A stretch of DNA of 64,000 nt from AP-15 sp963818695. Lineage in GTDB: Bacteria; Pseudomonadota; Alphaproteobacteria; ATCC43930; CGMCC-115725. The stretch's first letter is position 1, and each line of letters starts with the position of its first letter. The translations under genes were made by a program, and so were the position numbers. Where the stretch lies: assembly GCA_963818695.1 (NCBI GenBank), contig CAWFTG010000011.1, positions 434,001-498,000 on the forward strand, in the 5' to 3' direction. The notes under the pieces were generated by a model. It ran no database searches. It saw only the letters and a program-made list of their open reading frames with translations, and was not told where the DNA came from. Shown here piece after piece: positions 18,301-27,200 of the stretch.

Positions 18301-19077
18301 ATGGCCAAAGAAATCAATCTCAACGCCGATATGGGCGAAGGTTTTGGGGCATACGACATCGGCGACGATGCCGGGTTGCTCAAGATCATCCGGTCGGCGA
18401 GCATCGCCTGCGGGTTCCACGCCGGCGACCCGGTGACGATGCAGCGGCTGGTTACCGAGGCGGCCGCCCAAGGCGTCAGCATTGGCGCGCATCCCGGGTT
18501 CAACGATCTGTGGGGTTTCGGGCGGCGGCGCATCGACATGAACCCTCGCGAGCTCGAATACATGATCGCCTATCAGATCGGCGCGCTGCAGGCGATGGCC
18601 TGCTATGCTGGCGCCAGGGTGACGCATTTGAAGCCGCACGGCGCTCTCAACAACATGGCCGCCGAGAACATCGAGCTGGCGCTGGCGATCGGACGGGCAA
18701 TCAGAACGGTCGACCGCGACATCATCTATGTCGCGCTCGCCGGCTCCGCGATGGAAAAGGCGGGGCGAGAGTTGGGGCTGCCGGTGGCGCGAGAAGGGTT
18801 TTGCGACCGACTCTACGACGACGACGGCAACCTGACCTCACGCAAGATACCGGGCGCGGTCCTCCATGACCCTGAAGTGGTCAAAGAGCGCGTCGTCAAC
18901 ATGGTGCTCAACGAGGAGATCGTCGCCCGCAACGGCAAGCCGCTGAAGGTGCGGCTCGACACATTATGCGTCCACGGCGACGAGCCGAGCGGGGTCATCG
19001 TCGCGCGCGCCGCGCGGCAAGGGCTCGAGGCCGCAGGCGTGCGAGTCGTCCCGTTGCCCGAGATGACCCTCGGGTGA
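18301..19077 (+). CDS. pxpA: 5-oxoprolinase subunit PxpA (LamB/YcsF family)
   Basis: This 258-residue protein has the family signature INLNADMGEGFGAYDIGDD at its N-terminus, then SIACGFHAGDP, GAHPGFNDLWGFGRRR and HLKPHGALNNM. It supplies the ATP-dependent phosphorylation and ring-opening part of 5-oxoprolinase. The ATG has a strong GAGGAGG site. It is transcribed away from pxpBC; in many genomes the three genes lie on one strand. Its stop is four bases from the convergent phosphoesterase. Confidence 0.94.
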   Translation: MAKEINLNADMGEGFGAYDIGDDAGLLKIIRSASIACGFHAGDPVTMQRLVTEAAAQGVSIGAHPGFNDLWGFGRRRIDMNPRELEYMIAYQIGALQAMACYAGARVTHLKPHGALNNMAAENIELALAIGRAIRTVDRDIIYVALAGSAMEKAGRELGLPVAREGFCDRLYDDDGNLTSRKIPGAVLHDPEVVKERVVNMVLNEEIVARNGKPLKVRLDTLCVHGDEPSGVIVARAARQGLEAAGVRVVPLPEMTLG

Positions 19078-19081
19078 AACC

Positions 19082-19585
19082 CTAGCGCCGGGAACGGCTG
19101 CCGAGGATGGTTGGCAGGGTCACCGGGCGAAACTCCCAGACATCGACCCCGACATCGAACTGCCGCGGCTGCGGCTTCAACCTTCCATGGCTATGGCCGT
19201 GCAGATTGACCCAGCCCTTGGCCATGCCTCGCCACGACCGAAACGGGTAATGGCAGAGGACCGCTGAGACGCCGTCCACCGTGATCTCCACGTAGGGCTG
19301 CACGCCTTCCCAGCCGCCGAGCTCCGTCGTCTCCGGCGGATCGTTGTTGCCGGTCACCAGGTGCTTTTGCCCGTGCAGCCGCTTGAGAAGCTCGGCAACG
19401 GCCGCCGGGCGTTGCCGGATCGCGAAATCGCCGAGGTGCCAGACCACATCGCCCGGTCCGACCGTCTGGTTCCAGCGCTCCACCAGCTCCTCGTTCATTG
19501 CAGCGACCGAGGAAAACGGCCGGCGGTAAAGCCCCAGAGCGCCGCCATGACCGAAATGCGTGTCGCTGGTGAAGAATGTAGTCAT
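19082..19585 (-). CDS. Calcineurin-like metallophosphoesterase
   Basis: This is a small enzyme of 167 residues. The metal motifs are clear: FFTSDTHFGH (D, H), VWHLGDFA (GD), VTGNNDP (GN[HD]-type with Asn/Asp), LCHYPF and NLHGHSHG. Short proteins of this kind act on phosphodiesters or nucleotides; the exact substrate cannot be told. The ATG at 19585 gives a start directly before the first motif; another start four codons upstream exists. Confidence 0.88.
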   Translation of the reverse strand: MTTFFTSDTHFGHGGALGLYRRPFSSVAAMNEELVERWNQTVGPGDVVWHLGDFAIRQRPAAVAELLKRLHGQKHLVTGNNDPPETTELGGWEGVQPYVEITVDGVSAVLCHYPFRSWRGMAKGWVNLHGHSHGRLKPQPRQFDVGVDVWEFRPVTLPTILGSRSRR

Positions 19586-19714
19586 TCGTGACGCCAAGAG
19601 CTCGGGTTATCGTTCTATGGCTCGCACCCCACCACTTGCGGGGTCAACGCAATGATTAGACTAGAGCGGCGCCCATACGCGAGCAGCTCCAGCTTCCCCC
19701 GGTTCAGGAACGGG

Positions 19715-20734
19715 TCATCTTGCCGGCTGGACAAAACCACGAACGCTTTTTTCCGGCTGGAGCCGGCTCCGCTCCCGCCGCACGACTTCGCAGCGAACTA
19801 TATAGGGCGCGCAATCGACGATCGGTATGATCGGCCGGTTGCTGCGGCCGGCGAGCATTGTCAGACTTGCCGCGGTCATAATCACCACTGTCTGTAACAA
19901 AATGATCAAGAGGTCGCCGGCCGCTGTCGTGGCCCACCCGGGGATCGCGAGATCGGTTGCAAGGCGGGTGATCGTTACGGCGGCGATGCCGGCAATCGAT
20001 ACCGAAGCGACCAAGGCGGCGACGAGCAGCGCGCGGACAAATATCACGTCACTGTGGACCGACATGACACTTAGGCCATGCACAACAAGTGACACGATAT
20101 TCATCGTCGATCGTCCGGTGTAGCGAGTGCCACGCACGGTCGGGACCGTCGTGTAAGGAAGGCGCGAACGCAATATGCAAGCGGCTAGGTTATTCCACAG
20201 CTCAGGCATGTGCACCAGCCGCTGGACCGCCGGCATTGGGATCAGTGAATAGTTCCCGAAGTTGATGGCCTGCCCGCTCAGCAGATGAAAACCCAGCTTG
20301 TAGACGAAGTACCAAAACCTGAAGGCTGGCGATTCGGAGCGCACCGCACGATGAGCAAGCACGACATGCGCCGGATGCTTGAGGCTGGCCGCCAGTAGGA
20401 CGGCGATGTCGATAGGTCGATCTTCCCCGTCGCTATCCATTACCAGTACTGCATCGAAATGAGCACGATCGGCGATGGCGCATAAGCCGACTGCAATCGC
20501 GCGCTGGTGGCCGAGGTTGAGAGCGAGGTGGAGTATCTCGACGGCAGCGACGCAGGAATTTGGCGGCAAAGCTATGCTCTCTGCATCCAGTGATTCTATA
20601 GAGCCGTCGTCGGCGCCGAAGATGTGGAACATCAGATCGGTACTGGTGTACCGACTGGATATTTCCGAGACCAGCGCTGCAAAGCATGCCCAGTCATCGA
20701 GCACCGGGGTTACCACTGCAATATGTCTGCTCAT
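19715..20734 (-). CDS. Family 2 glycosyltransferase with C-terminal membrane helices
   Basis: This is a GT-A type glycosyltransferase of about 339 residues, similar to polyprenyl-phosphate glycosyltransferases. The N-terminal domain has VVTPVLDDWACF, FGADDGSIES, LNLGHQRAIAVGL and the DxD-like VMDSDGEDRP. Two long hydrophobic segments near residues 240-270 and 275-305 place it in the inner membrane. The ATG at 20734 is preferred to a TTG at 20785. The region upstream is unusually AT-rich, and the gene has no sugar-pathway neighbours, so it may have been acquired. Confidence 0.83.
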   Translation of the reverse strand: MSRHIAVVTPVLDDWACFAALVSEISSRYTSTDLMFHIFGADDGSIESLDAESIALPPNSCVAAVEILHLALNLGHQRAIAVGLCAIADRAHFDAVLVMDSDGEDRPIDIAVLLAASLKHPAHVVLAHRAVRSESPAFRFWYFVYKLGFHLLSGQAINFGNYSLIPMPAVQRLVHMPELWNNLAACILRSRLPYTTVPTVRGTRYTGRSTMNIVSLVVHGLSVMSVHSDVIFVRALLVAALVASVSIAGIAAVTITRLATDLAIPGWATTAAGDLLIILLQTVVIMTAASLTMLAGRSNRPIIPIVDCAPYIVRCEVVRRERSRLQPEKSVRGFVQPAR

Positions 20735-20904
20735 GGTGACGCGGTAGGGAAGCTGTTGAAGATGAAAAACCTCCTCTGACAACAAATAAATCCAATTTTA
20801 GGGAAATTTAAAGGAGAGCGTTAGAACTCAAGCATACGAACTAAATAATAGAGCGCGGATATATTGGCAAGAGCGATAGGAACATAACGCGGCCGCGGAT
20901 GCCT

Positions 20905-23272
20905 TCAGACTTGCTGGCGGATGGCGCGCCACACGCGCTCGGGCGTGACAGGCATCTCCAGATGAGTGACGCCGAGATCGGCCAGCGCGTCGACGACGGC
21001 ATTGACGATGACGCCGAGCGCCGGGGTAATGCCGCCTTCGCCGCCGCCGCGAAACCCCAACGGGTGGGTGGTGGACGGAACTTCGCTGATCGCCGTCGCA
21101 AAGAATGGCAGGTCGGCGGCTCGGGGCATTGCATAATCCATGAACGACCCCGAAAGCAGCTGGCCGGTCTCGGCATCGTAAAGGCATTGCTCGAACAACG
21201 CCTGGCCGGCGCCCTGGGCGATCCCGCCATGCGTTTGGCCGTGCAGGATCATCGGGTTGACGGCGCGGCCGACATCGTCGACGGCGGTATAGCGGACGAT
21301 CTCGACAACCCCAGTCTCGGGGTCGATCTCGACTTCGCAGACGTGAAATCCGTGCGGGAAGGAGGCGACCTGGCTCGTGACCTCGCCGACGCCGGCGAGC
21401 GTACCACGCAGCTCTTCGGGCAGACTTCGCGTCATCTTGCGCCGCCGCCGCGACGGCGAACAGGTCAAGCGAGCGGTCGGTACCGGCGACGGTAAAACGC
21501 CCGCCGGCGAACTCGATGTCGGCTTCGGCCGCCTCGAGCCGGTGCGATGCAATGCGCCGGCCCCTCTCGATGATTTCGCCCGCGGCTTGGTGCGCGGTTA
21601 TGCTGGCTAGGCGGAGCGAGCGTCCGGAATGCGAGCCGGCGCCGATCGCGACGCGGTCGGTGTCGCCAGTGACGAGCCGCACGCAATCGGGCCGCACCGA
21701 GAGCCATTCGCCGAGCATCTGCGCAAAGCTTGTCTCGTGGCCCTGGCCGCTCGACAACGTGCCGACGACCATCTCGACAATGCCTTCCGGGTGCACTGTA
21801 ACCTCGGCGAGTTCTTGCGGCGCACCGCTCTGCAACTCGACATAGGCGCCGAGCCCGATGCCGCGCCGCCGGCCGCGCGCCTCGGCCTCGGCGCGGCGCG
21901 CCGCGAACCCGCCCCAATCGGCCAGCACCAATGCCCGGTCCAGAACCGCATGGTACTCGCCGCTGTCATAGGTCATGCCGAACGGGTTGGCATAGGGCAG
22001 CGAGGCGGCCGGTATTAGGTTCTTGCGCCGCAACGCGATCCGGTCGAAGCCATTCGCGCGAGCCGCACGATCGATCAGCCGCTCAATGACGAACATGACC
22101 TCGGGCCGCCCAGCGCTGCGGTAAGGGCTGGTCGGCGGCGTGTTGCTCAGTACGGCCCGCGCCTGCACCCGCGCCGCCGGGATCCGGTAGAGGCTCGACA
22201 TCAGTTCGGTGCCCTTGGTCAATGGCACGAAGGATGCGGCATAAGCGCCAAGATTGCTGAGATTCGCGGCCCGCAATGCAATGAAGTTGCCGTCCGCATC
22301 GAGCGCGAGCTCGGCCTCGACATTGAGATCGCGGGCCTGGTGGTCGCTAAGAAACGCCTCCTGCCGCTCGCCGGTCCATTTGACTGGACGGCCGAGCCGG
22401 CGCGCCGCCCAGGCGATGAGGGTGAATTCCGGGTAGGAAGAGTTCCGCGTGCCGAAATTGCCGCCGACATCGCGCGCGATGACCCGAACCTTGTCCTTTG
22501 GCAGACCAAGCATCGCCGACACATCCTGCCGCGGCCGGCCGATGCTGCCGCCTCCGGCATATAGCGTGATCCGGCCGCTCGCCGGATCGAACTCGGCGAG
22601 CGCGGCGCGCGGCTCCATCGGCACCCCGGTGACGCGCTGCACCCAGGTCGAGAGCCGGGTGATATGGGTGGCCGCCGCGAAAGCTTCTTCGGTCGCCTCA
22701 TGGTCGCCGACACCGGCATCGAGCACGAGGTTTGGTCTGCTCTCGTCGAGCAATGACGGGGCATCTTCGATGGCCGCTGCCGTCGAAGTCGTTACCGGGG
22801 TGAGCGGCACATAATCGACGCGCACTGCCTCGGCCGCGTCCTTCGCCGTAGCGGGCGTCTCGGCCACAACACAGGCCACGCCCTCGCCGACAAATCGCAC
22901 CCGCTCCACCGCCAAAGGATATTGGCGGCTGGCCGACGCCGGCACGCGATCCAGGTTTTCGAGGCGAATATCGGGCGGGTGGCGAGCCGCCGGCGAATAA
23001 ACCATCGGGCTGAGCCCGTCCGCGGCATAGCCGGCGCCGGTCAGAACGGCGAGCACACCCGGCATCGCCCGGGCCTGTTCAGTTTCGATCGCGGTTATCC
23101 GCGCATGCGCGTGAGGCGATCGCACCACCACTGCGTAGACTTGACCCGCGAGGCTGAAATCGTCGCTAAAGCATCCGCGGCCGGTCAGCAGACGTGCGTC
23201 TTCCAGGCGCCGCAACGGCTCGCCGATACCGGCGCGAGACGGGTGCGGAAAAGGCGAAGAAGGGCCGGTCAT
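20905..23272 (-). pseudogene. Xanthine dehydrogenase family molybdopterin-binding subunit, one frameshift
   Basis: The gene encodes a large molybdenum hydroxylase subunit (CoxL/XdhB-like) of about 788 residues. The N-terminal domain (GEPLRRLEDARLLTGRG, YAVVVRSPHAHARI) and the Mo-cofactor domain (GNFGTRNSSYPEF, LSSGQGHETSFAQML) are in frame down to about 21430. The C-terminal part (VEIDPETGVVEIVRYT, HGQTHGGIAQGAGQ, RGGGEGGITPA with the catalytic Glu) is in the next frame, ending at 20905. Removing one base near 21426 joins them. No FAD or 2Fe-2S subunit gene lies nearby, so it is an orphan here. Confidence 0.85.
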
Positions 23273-23300
23273 GGCGTCTGGATTGTCCCATCATCCGTGC

Positions 23301-23328
23301 TTGACAGCGAGCGGAAAGGCCTTATGTG
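23301..23328 (+). promoter_or_regulatory. Candidate sigma-70 promoter for the DUF2852 gene
   Basis: TTGACA (23301-23306) is followed after 16 bases by TATGTG (23323-23328). The -10 element is inside the palindrome described next, so a bound repressor would block it. It faces the DUF2852 gene. The divergent hydroxylase gene starts only 29 bases away on the other side. Confidence 0.5.
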
Positions 23329-23351
23329 AATGTGACATACATTAACATAAG
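23321..23351. promoter_or_regulatory. 31-bp near-perfect palindromic operator
   Basis: The left arm CTTATGTGAATGT (23321-23333) and the right arm ACATTAACATAAG (23339-23351) are reverse complements at 12 of 13 positions around the centre GACAT. It is AT-rich in a GC-rich genome and lies in the 88-base divergent gap between the hydroxylase subunit and the DUF2852 gene. This is what a dimeric repressor site looks like. The regulator is not encoded nearby. Confidence 0.75.
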
Positions 23352-23360
23352 GGTGCCGCC

Positions 23361-23897
23361 ATGCAGGCGTTCGCGGCGCAACTGGACGACATCGGCAAGC
23401 CGGCCTGGATCGCGCTGACGGTTGTCAGCTTCATCCTGTTCTGGCCGCTGGGGCTTTTGGTTCTCGGGTTCTTGATAGGGAGTGGGCGGATGGCATGCTG
23501 GACACACGGCGGCACGGACCGTTGGCAGCGTCGGATGGACAGAATGCAAAACCGCATGCAGCGGATGCAATCGGCCGCGGAGCGATGGGGCTGCGGCAGC
23601 CATCGGACCTCGAGCGGAAACTACGCGTTTGACGAGTACCGCGCCGAAACTTTGCGCCGTCTCGAAGAAGAGCAGCGCGAATTCATCGCGTTCCTCGACC
23701 GCCTGCGTCACGCCAAGGACAAGGCGGAATTCGACCAGTTCATGGCCGAGCATCGCCGTCCCTCCAACAGCCCGCAACCGCAAACCTCTGACATACGGCC
23801 GGGCTTCCCCCTCTCCCGACGTGGGAGAGGTCCGAGGGAGAGGCGGGTGAGGCGGCCGTCCTCTAAACAGCGCCGCGATGGCGCAGCCCCGCGATAG
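23361..23897 (+). CDS. DUF2852 domain protein
   Basis: This is a protein of up to 178 residues. One membrane helix (ALTVVSFILFWPLGLLVLGFLIG) is followed by a Met/Gln-rich helix (RMDRMQNRMQRMQ) and the core YRAETLRRLEEEQREFIAFLDRLRHAKDKAEFDQFM, typical of the alphaproteobacterial DUF2852 family (the helices are listed here in pieces of one domain). After about residue 137 the frame enters a family-B inverted repeat and runs antisense to the CoA-transferase, so the true C-terminus was probably shorter. Its function is unknown. Transcription is likely controlled by the palindrome directly upstream. Confidence 0.85.
   Translation: MQAFAAQLDDIGKPAWIALTVVSFILFWPLGLLVLGFLIGSGRMACWTHGGTDRWQRRMDRMQNRMQRMQSAAERWGCGSHRTSSGNYAFDEYRAETLRRLEEEQREFIAFLDRLRHAKDKAEFDQFMAEHRRPSNSPQPQTSDIRPGFPLSRRGRGPRERRVRRPSSKQRRDGAAPR
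23810..23830. repeat. REP-like inverted repeat, family B
   Basis: CCTCTCCC and GGGAGAGG flank the loop GACGT, followed by the CGGGTGAGG tail typical of this family. It lies within the 3' part of the DUF2852 frame, between it and the convergent CoA-transferase. Confidence 0.65.
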
Positions 23898-25048
23898 CCT
23901 TTCGCATCATAGCCGAGCTCGCGCAGCACCGCGTCGGTGTGCTCGCCCTGATCGGGGGTCGGGCGCAGCTCGTCGGGCTGCGGGTAGCCGCTCATATGGA
24001 TCGGCTGGCCGACCACCTTCTGTGGCCCGAGCTTCGGGTGATTGACCGGCTTGGCGATCCCGAGATGCTGGACCTGCGGGTCGGCGAAGGTCTGATCGAT
24101 CGTATTGATCGGCCCGCACGGGACCCCGGCCTTGTTGAGACGCTCGACCCAATAGGCGTTCGGATGCTGCCTGATGAGCTCGGCGAGATGCGCATTGAGC
24201 GCCGGCCGGTTTCTCGCGCGCGCCACGACCGTCGCGAAATCGGGATTGTCGGCCAGGTCCTTTGAGCCCGCCACCTCACAAAAACGCCGCCACAGATTGT
24301 CGCCCGAGGCGGCGATGTTGATGTAGCCGTCGGCGGTCTGGAACATGCCGGTGCCCGGCGAAGTCGGATGAAAATTACCCTCTTGGCCGGGAACCTCGCC
24401 TTTCATCAAATAGCGCGCCGCCTGGAAGTCGAGCATAAAGATCTGCGCTTCGAGCAATGAGGTGTGGACCCATTGGCCCTCGCCGGTGCGCTCGCGGTTG
24501 AGGAGCGCGAGGACGATGCCGTAGGCCAGCAGCAGGCCCGCCGAGGTGTCGTTGATCGCGATCCCGACCCGCACCGGGCCCTGGCCGGGATGGCCGGTGA
24601 TCGACATGAGGCCGCCCATGCCCTGCGCGATCTGGTCGACGCCGGCGCGGCCGGCATAGGGCCCGTCCTGCCCGAAACCCGAGATGCTACCATAGACGAT
24701 GCGCGGGTTGACCTTGCGCACCGCCTCGTAATCGATGCCGAGCCGGTGCTTCACGTCGGATTTGTAATTCTCGACGATCACGTCGGCGCGCTCGGCGAGC
24801 TTCATGAAGATCGCGTGGCCCTCGCCGCTCTTCAGGTTCAACGTCATTGCCCGCTTGTTGCGGTGCAGGTTCTGGAAATCGGGGCCGTCCCGGCGACTGC
24901 CGGTCGCGTCTACCAGCTCGCCGGATGGCTCGATCTTGGTCACCTGGGCCCCCCAATCGGCGAGCTGGCGCACCGCCGTCGGCCCGGCGCGATGCGCGGT
25001 CAGGTCGATGACGAGGAAGTCGTTCAAGGGGAGTGAGTGTGAAGGCAT
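23863..25048 (-). pseudogene. CaiB/BaiF family CoA-transferase, frameshift at the C-terminal end
   Basis: This is a type III CoA-transferase of about 395 residues, nearly intact. Family segments include NDFLVIDLTAHRAGPTAV, WGAQVTKIEPSG, RNKRAMTLNLKSGEG and GYINIAASGDNLWRRFC. The open frame runs on to 23708, but the last residues are wrong: dropping one base of the CC at 23898-23899 restores the usual ending DAKAIAGLRHRGAV and a TAG at 23863-23865. The extra base therefore only changes the last ~15 residues and adds a tail. The gene follows the hydantoinase on the same strand, 134 bases apart. Confidence 0.88.
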
Positions 25049-25091
25049 TGGGCATATCTCCGGATCGGGGAATGATCCAACTTTTCGTCAG

Positions 25092-25110
25092 GCCCGGACT
25101 TCACCCGGGC
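25092..25110. repeat. Short GC-rich inverted repeat
   Basis: GCCCGG (25092-25097) pairs with CCGGGC (25105-25110). It is the first of two hairpins in the 134-base gap between hydantoinase and CoA-transferase genes. Confidence 0.5.
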
Positions 25111-25146
25111 ATCCAGGCGAGTGCTCGATGCGGGGAGGCCGGCTGG

Positions 25147-25169
25147 ATTGCCGGGTCAAGCCCGGCAAT
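25147..25169. repeat. REP-like inverted repeat, family A
   Basis: ATTGCCGGG and CCCGGCAAT form a perfect 9-bp stem around the loop TCAAG, followed by GACG. The same core occurs at 4004-4022. It lies just after the hydantoinase stop and could attenuate or process the transcript. Confidence 0.75.
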
Positions 25170-25182
25170 GACGATAGTCTGT

Positions 25183-26616
25183 TCACACGGCAGGGCGGGC
25201 TCGGATTTCGTCGGGGATCTTGCGCTGCAGGAATTGACCGTCGCTGAGGGTCGCGTGGAATTGGCCGTTCTCGACGACGATTTTGCCGCGCAGGATCGTC
25301 ATGCTCGGCCAGGCGGCGACCTCGTGGCCCTCCCAGGGCGTGTAATCGGTCTCGTGCAAGTCTTCCTTGCGGATCACGCGCCGGGAGCGTGGGTCGAGCA
25401 AGACTATGTCGGCGTCCGAGCCGACCGCCAACGCGCCCTTGCGAGGGTAGAGGCCCATGATGCGCGCGGCGTTAGTGGAGGTCAGGCCGACAAAATCGGC
25501 GAGACTGTAGCCCCGTTTCTCGACCATGTGCGTGTACATCAACGACAGCCGCGGCTCGACGCCGGAATTGCCGCCGGTCGTGTCGTCGATCCGCCGTCCC
25601 TGCAGTTTGACCTTCAGGGGGCAGCAGACCTCGTCGGTAGCTACCGCCTGAATGGCGCCGCAGCGGGTCGCCGCCCACAGCGCTTTCTGATCCTTGGCGA
25701 ATTTGAGCGACGGGTACGTGTGAAACATCTGTCCGCCGGGACGCTTGTAGTCCTCGGCGGTGTAAAGCAGGTATTGATGCAAGGTTTCGCCGTACATCGG
25801 ATATCCCTGCGCCCGTGACGCGGCGATTGCCGCCACCCCTGTCGCCGCCGAGACATGCACCATGTAGAGCGCGGCGCCTTCGACATTCTCGGCCAGCCGG
25901 ATCACCCGGTTGAACGATAGGTCCTCCGACAACGTGTTGTGCACCTCGGCCATGTTCTCGAAGCCGACCCGGTCTTCGCGGATCAGCTTTTCATACATGT
26001 GCATGACGATGTCGTTGTCCTCGGCATGGATCGCGGCGATGCCGCCGGATGCTCCGAGGATTTTTAAGACTTCCCAAATATCGCCGAACTGCACCATCCG
26101 GCCTTGGCGGTTCGGCCGGATATCGGTCGTGAACATCTTGACCGAGGCGTGGCCGTCTTGGATCGCCTCCGGCAGCGGGTCGAGCACCCCTTGCGACAGT
26201 TTGCCGTGCAGCAGCAGGTGAAAACCGTAATCGCAGTAGCAGGCCACGGCCCATTCGCGTTTGCGCCGCTCGATCGATTGCTGCAGCGGCTGGTCCGACG
26301 GGCACGGTGCGAAGTCGAGTAGGGTGGTCGTGCCGCCGTGGAGGGCGGCGCGGCTGACCTGCTCCGGGGGCGCGCTCAGCAGATCCTCGTTGCGGCCGGG
26401 GAATGGGATTGGCGAGCTGCAATGGATATGCGGGTCGACGCCGCCCGGCATCACGATCTGCCCGGCTGCGTCGACAATTCGTGCGGCGCCGATGCCCGCG
26501 AGGCTCGCGGGCCCGCCAATCGCGGCGATCTTTCCTCCACTGACGCCGATATCGGCTGGCTCCGGGCTGCCGCTCGGCATCACGGTCATGCCGCCGGTAA
26601 CAATCAGATCAAACAT
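25183..26616 (-). CDS. Dihydropyrimidinase / D-hydantoinase
   Basis: This is a cyclic amidohydrolase of 477 residues that opens dihydropyrimidine or hydantoin rings. The metal ligands are visible: DPHIHCSS (HxH), the carboxylated Lys in HASVKMFTT (near residue 160), HVSAATG and VATDEVCCP with the Asp. The ATG at 26616 follows AGAGGGATGG. No N-carbamoyl amino-acid amidase lies next to it. The CoA-transferase on the same strand downstream may be in the same transcript, but the gap holds two hairpins. Exact substrate is not deducible. Confidence 0.9.
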   Translation of the reverse strand: MFDLIVTGGMTVMPSGSPEPADIGVSGGKIAAIGGPASLAGIGAARIVDAAGQIVMPGGVDPHIHCSSPIPFPGRNEDLLSAPPEQVSRAALHGGTTTLLDFAPCPSDQPLQQSIERRKREWAVACYCDYGFHLLLHGKLSQGVLDPLPEAIQDGHASVKMFTTDIRPNRQGRMVQFGDIWEVLKILGASGGIAAIHAEDNDIVMHMYEKLIREDRVGFENMAEVHNTLSEDLSFNRVIRLAENVEGAALYMVHVSAATGVAAIAASRAQGYPMYGETLHQYLLYTAEDYKRPGGQMFHTYPSLKFAKDQKALWAATRCGAIQAVATDEVCCPLKVKLQGRRIDDTTGGNSGVEPRLSLMYTHMVEKRGYSLADFVGLTSTNAARIMGLYPRKGALAVGSDADIVLLDPRSRRVIRKEDLHETDYTPWEGHEVAAWPSMTILRGKIVVENGQFHATLSDGQFLQRKIPDEIRARPAV

Positions 26617-26691
26617 GCCGCCATCCCTCTTGGCTGGATGGACGCCGTAGTGCACGCGACCGCGCGGTCTGGCTATGCCCGAGCATTGTTC

Positions 26692-27126
26692 TCATCCTCC
26701 CGGAGCCTGGCGAAAGATCGCGTCGGCGGTTTGCCTTTGCGCCGGCGACAGGGTCGCATATAGCGCTTCCAGCGCCGGCAGAAACCGTTTCATTCCGGCG
26801 AGCTCCAACTCGTCGTATTGAACCTCGGCGCGCAGATAGTCGACCGCACTGGCGTTCGCGGGCGGCGCGTGCGGTGCGCTCGCCTCCGCCCGGGCATTCT
26901 GCCGCAGGACATTGGCGACGGCGTTGAACTGAGCTTCCTGAGCCGGGGTGATCTGAAGTCTTTGACGGAGGCTTGCGATATTGGCCTCGACATTTGGCGG
27001 CTGCGCAGGGGGCTGGGCCTGTACCAGCAAAACCCCCGGCGACGCGCCGGCTGCCGCGATTTGAGGACTTGCGACAATCGACAAACAGCCAAAGAGCCAG
27101 GCGGCCGCAACAAATCGTTCCGACAT
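26692..27126 (-). CDS. Spy/CpxP-like LTxxQ-motif periplasmic protein
   Basis: The protein has 144 residues, with a signal peptide (FVAAAWLFGCLSIVASPQIAA) and two LTxxQ-type helices, LQITPAQEAQFNAVANVL and TLSPAQRQTADAIF. Spy and CpxP proteins are periplasmic chaperones or stress sensors, and alphaproteobacteria have many paralogues without known function. The gene lies 75 bases upstream of the SMP-30 gene's 3' end on the same strand and follows the latter's direction of transcription, since both are on the minus strand. Its link to the neighbouring hydantoinase is unknown. Confidence 0.8.
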   Translation of the reverse strand: MSERFVAAAWLFGCLSIVASPQIAAAGASPGVLLVQAQPPAQPPNVEANIASLRQRLQITPAQEAQFNAVANVLRQNARAEASAPHAPPANASAVDYLRAEVQYDELELAGMKRFLPALEALYATLSPAQRQTADAIFRQAPGG

Positions 27127-27200
27127 GTCAACGTTCCCCTTGGTTCAATAGCCACTGGCTCGGCCTGCAGAGAGACAATGGCGGTTTCAAGGCTTTCAGC

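Noticed and set aside
18244..18639. N-terminal extension of PxpB into pxpA
   Set aside because: It is antisense to the start of pxpA and does not match the family.
23708..23862. C-terminal tail of the second CoA-transferase and antisense part of DUF2852
   Set aside because: One extra base at 23898 bypasses the native stop; the tail is repeat sequence and is not family-like.
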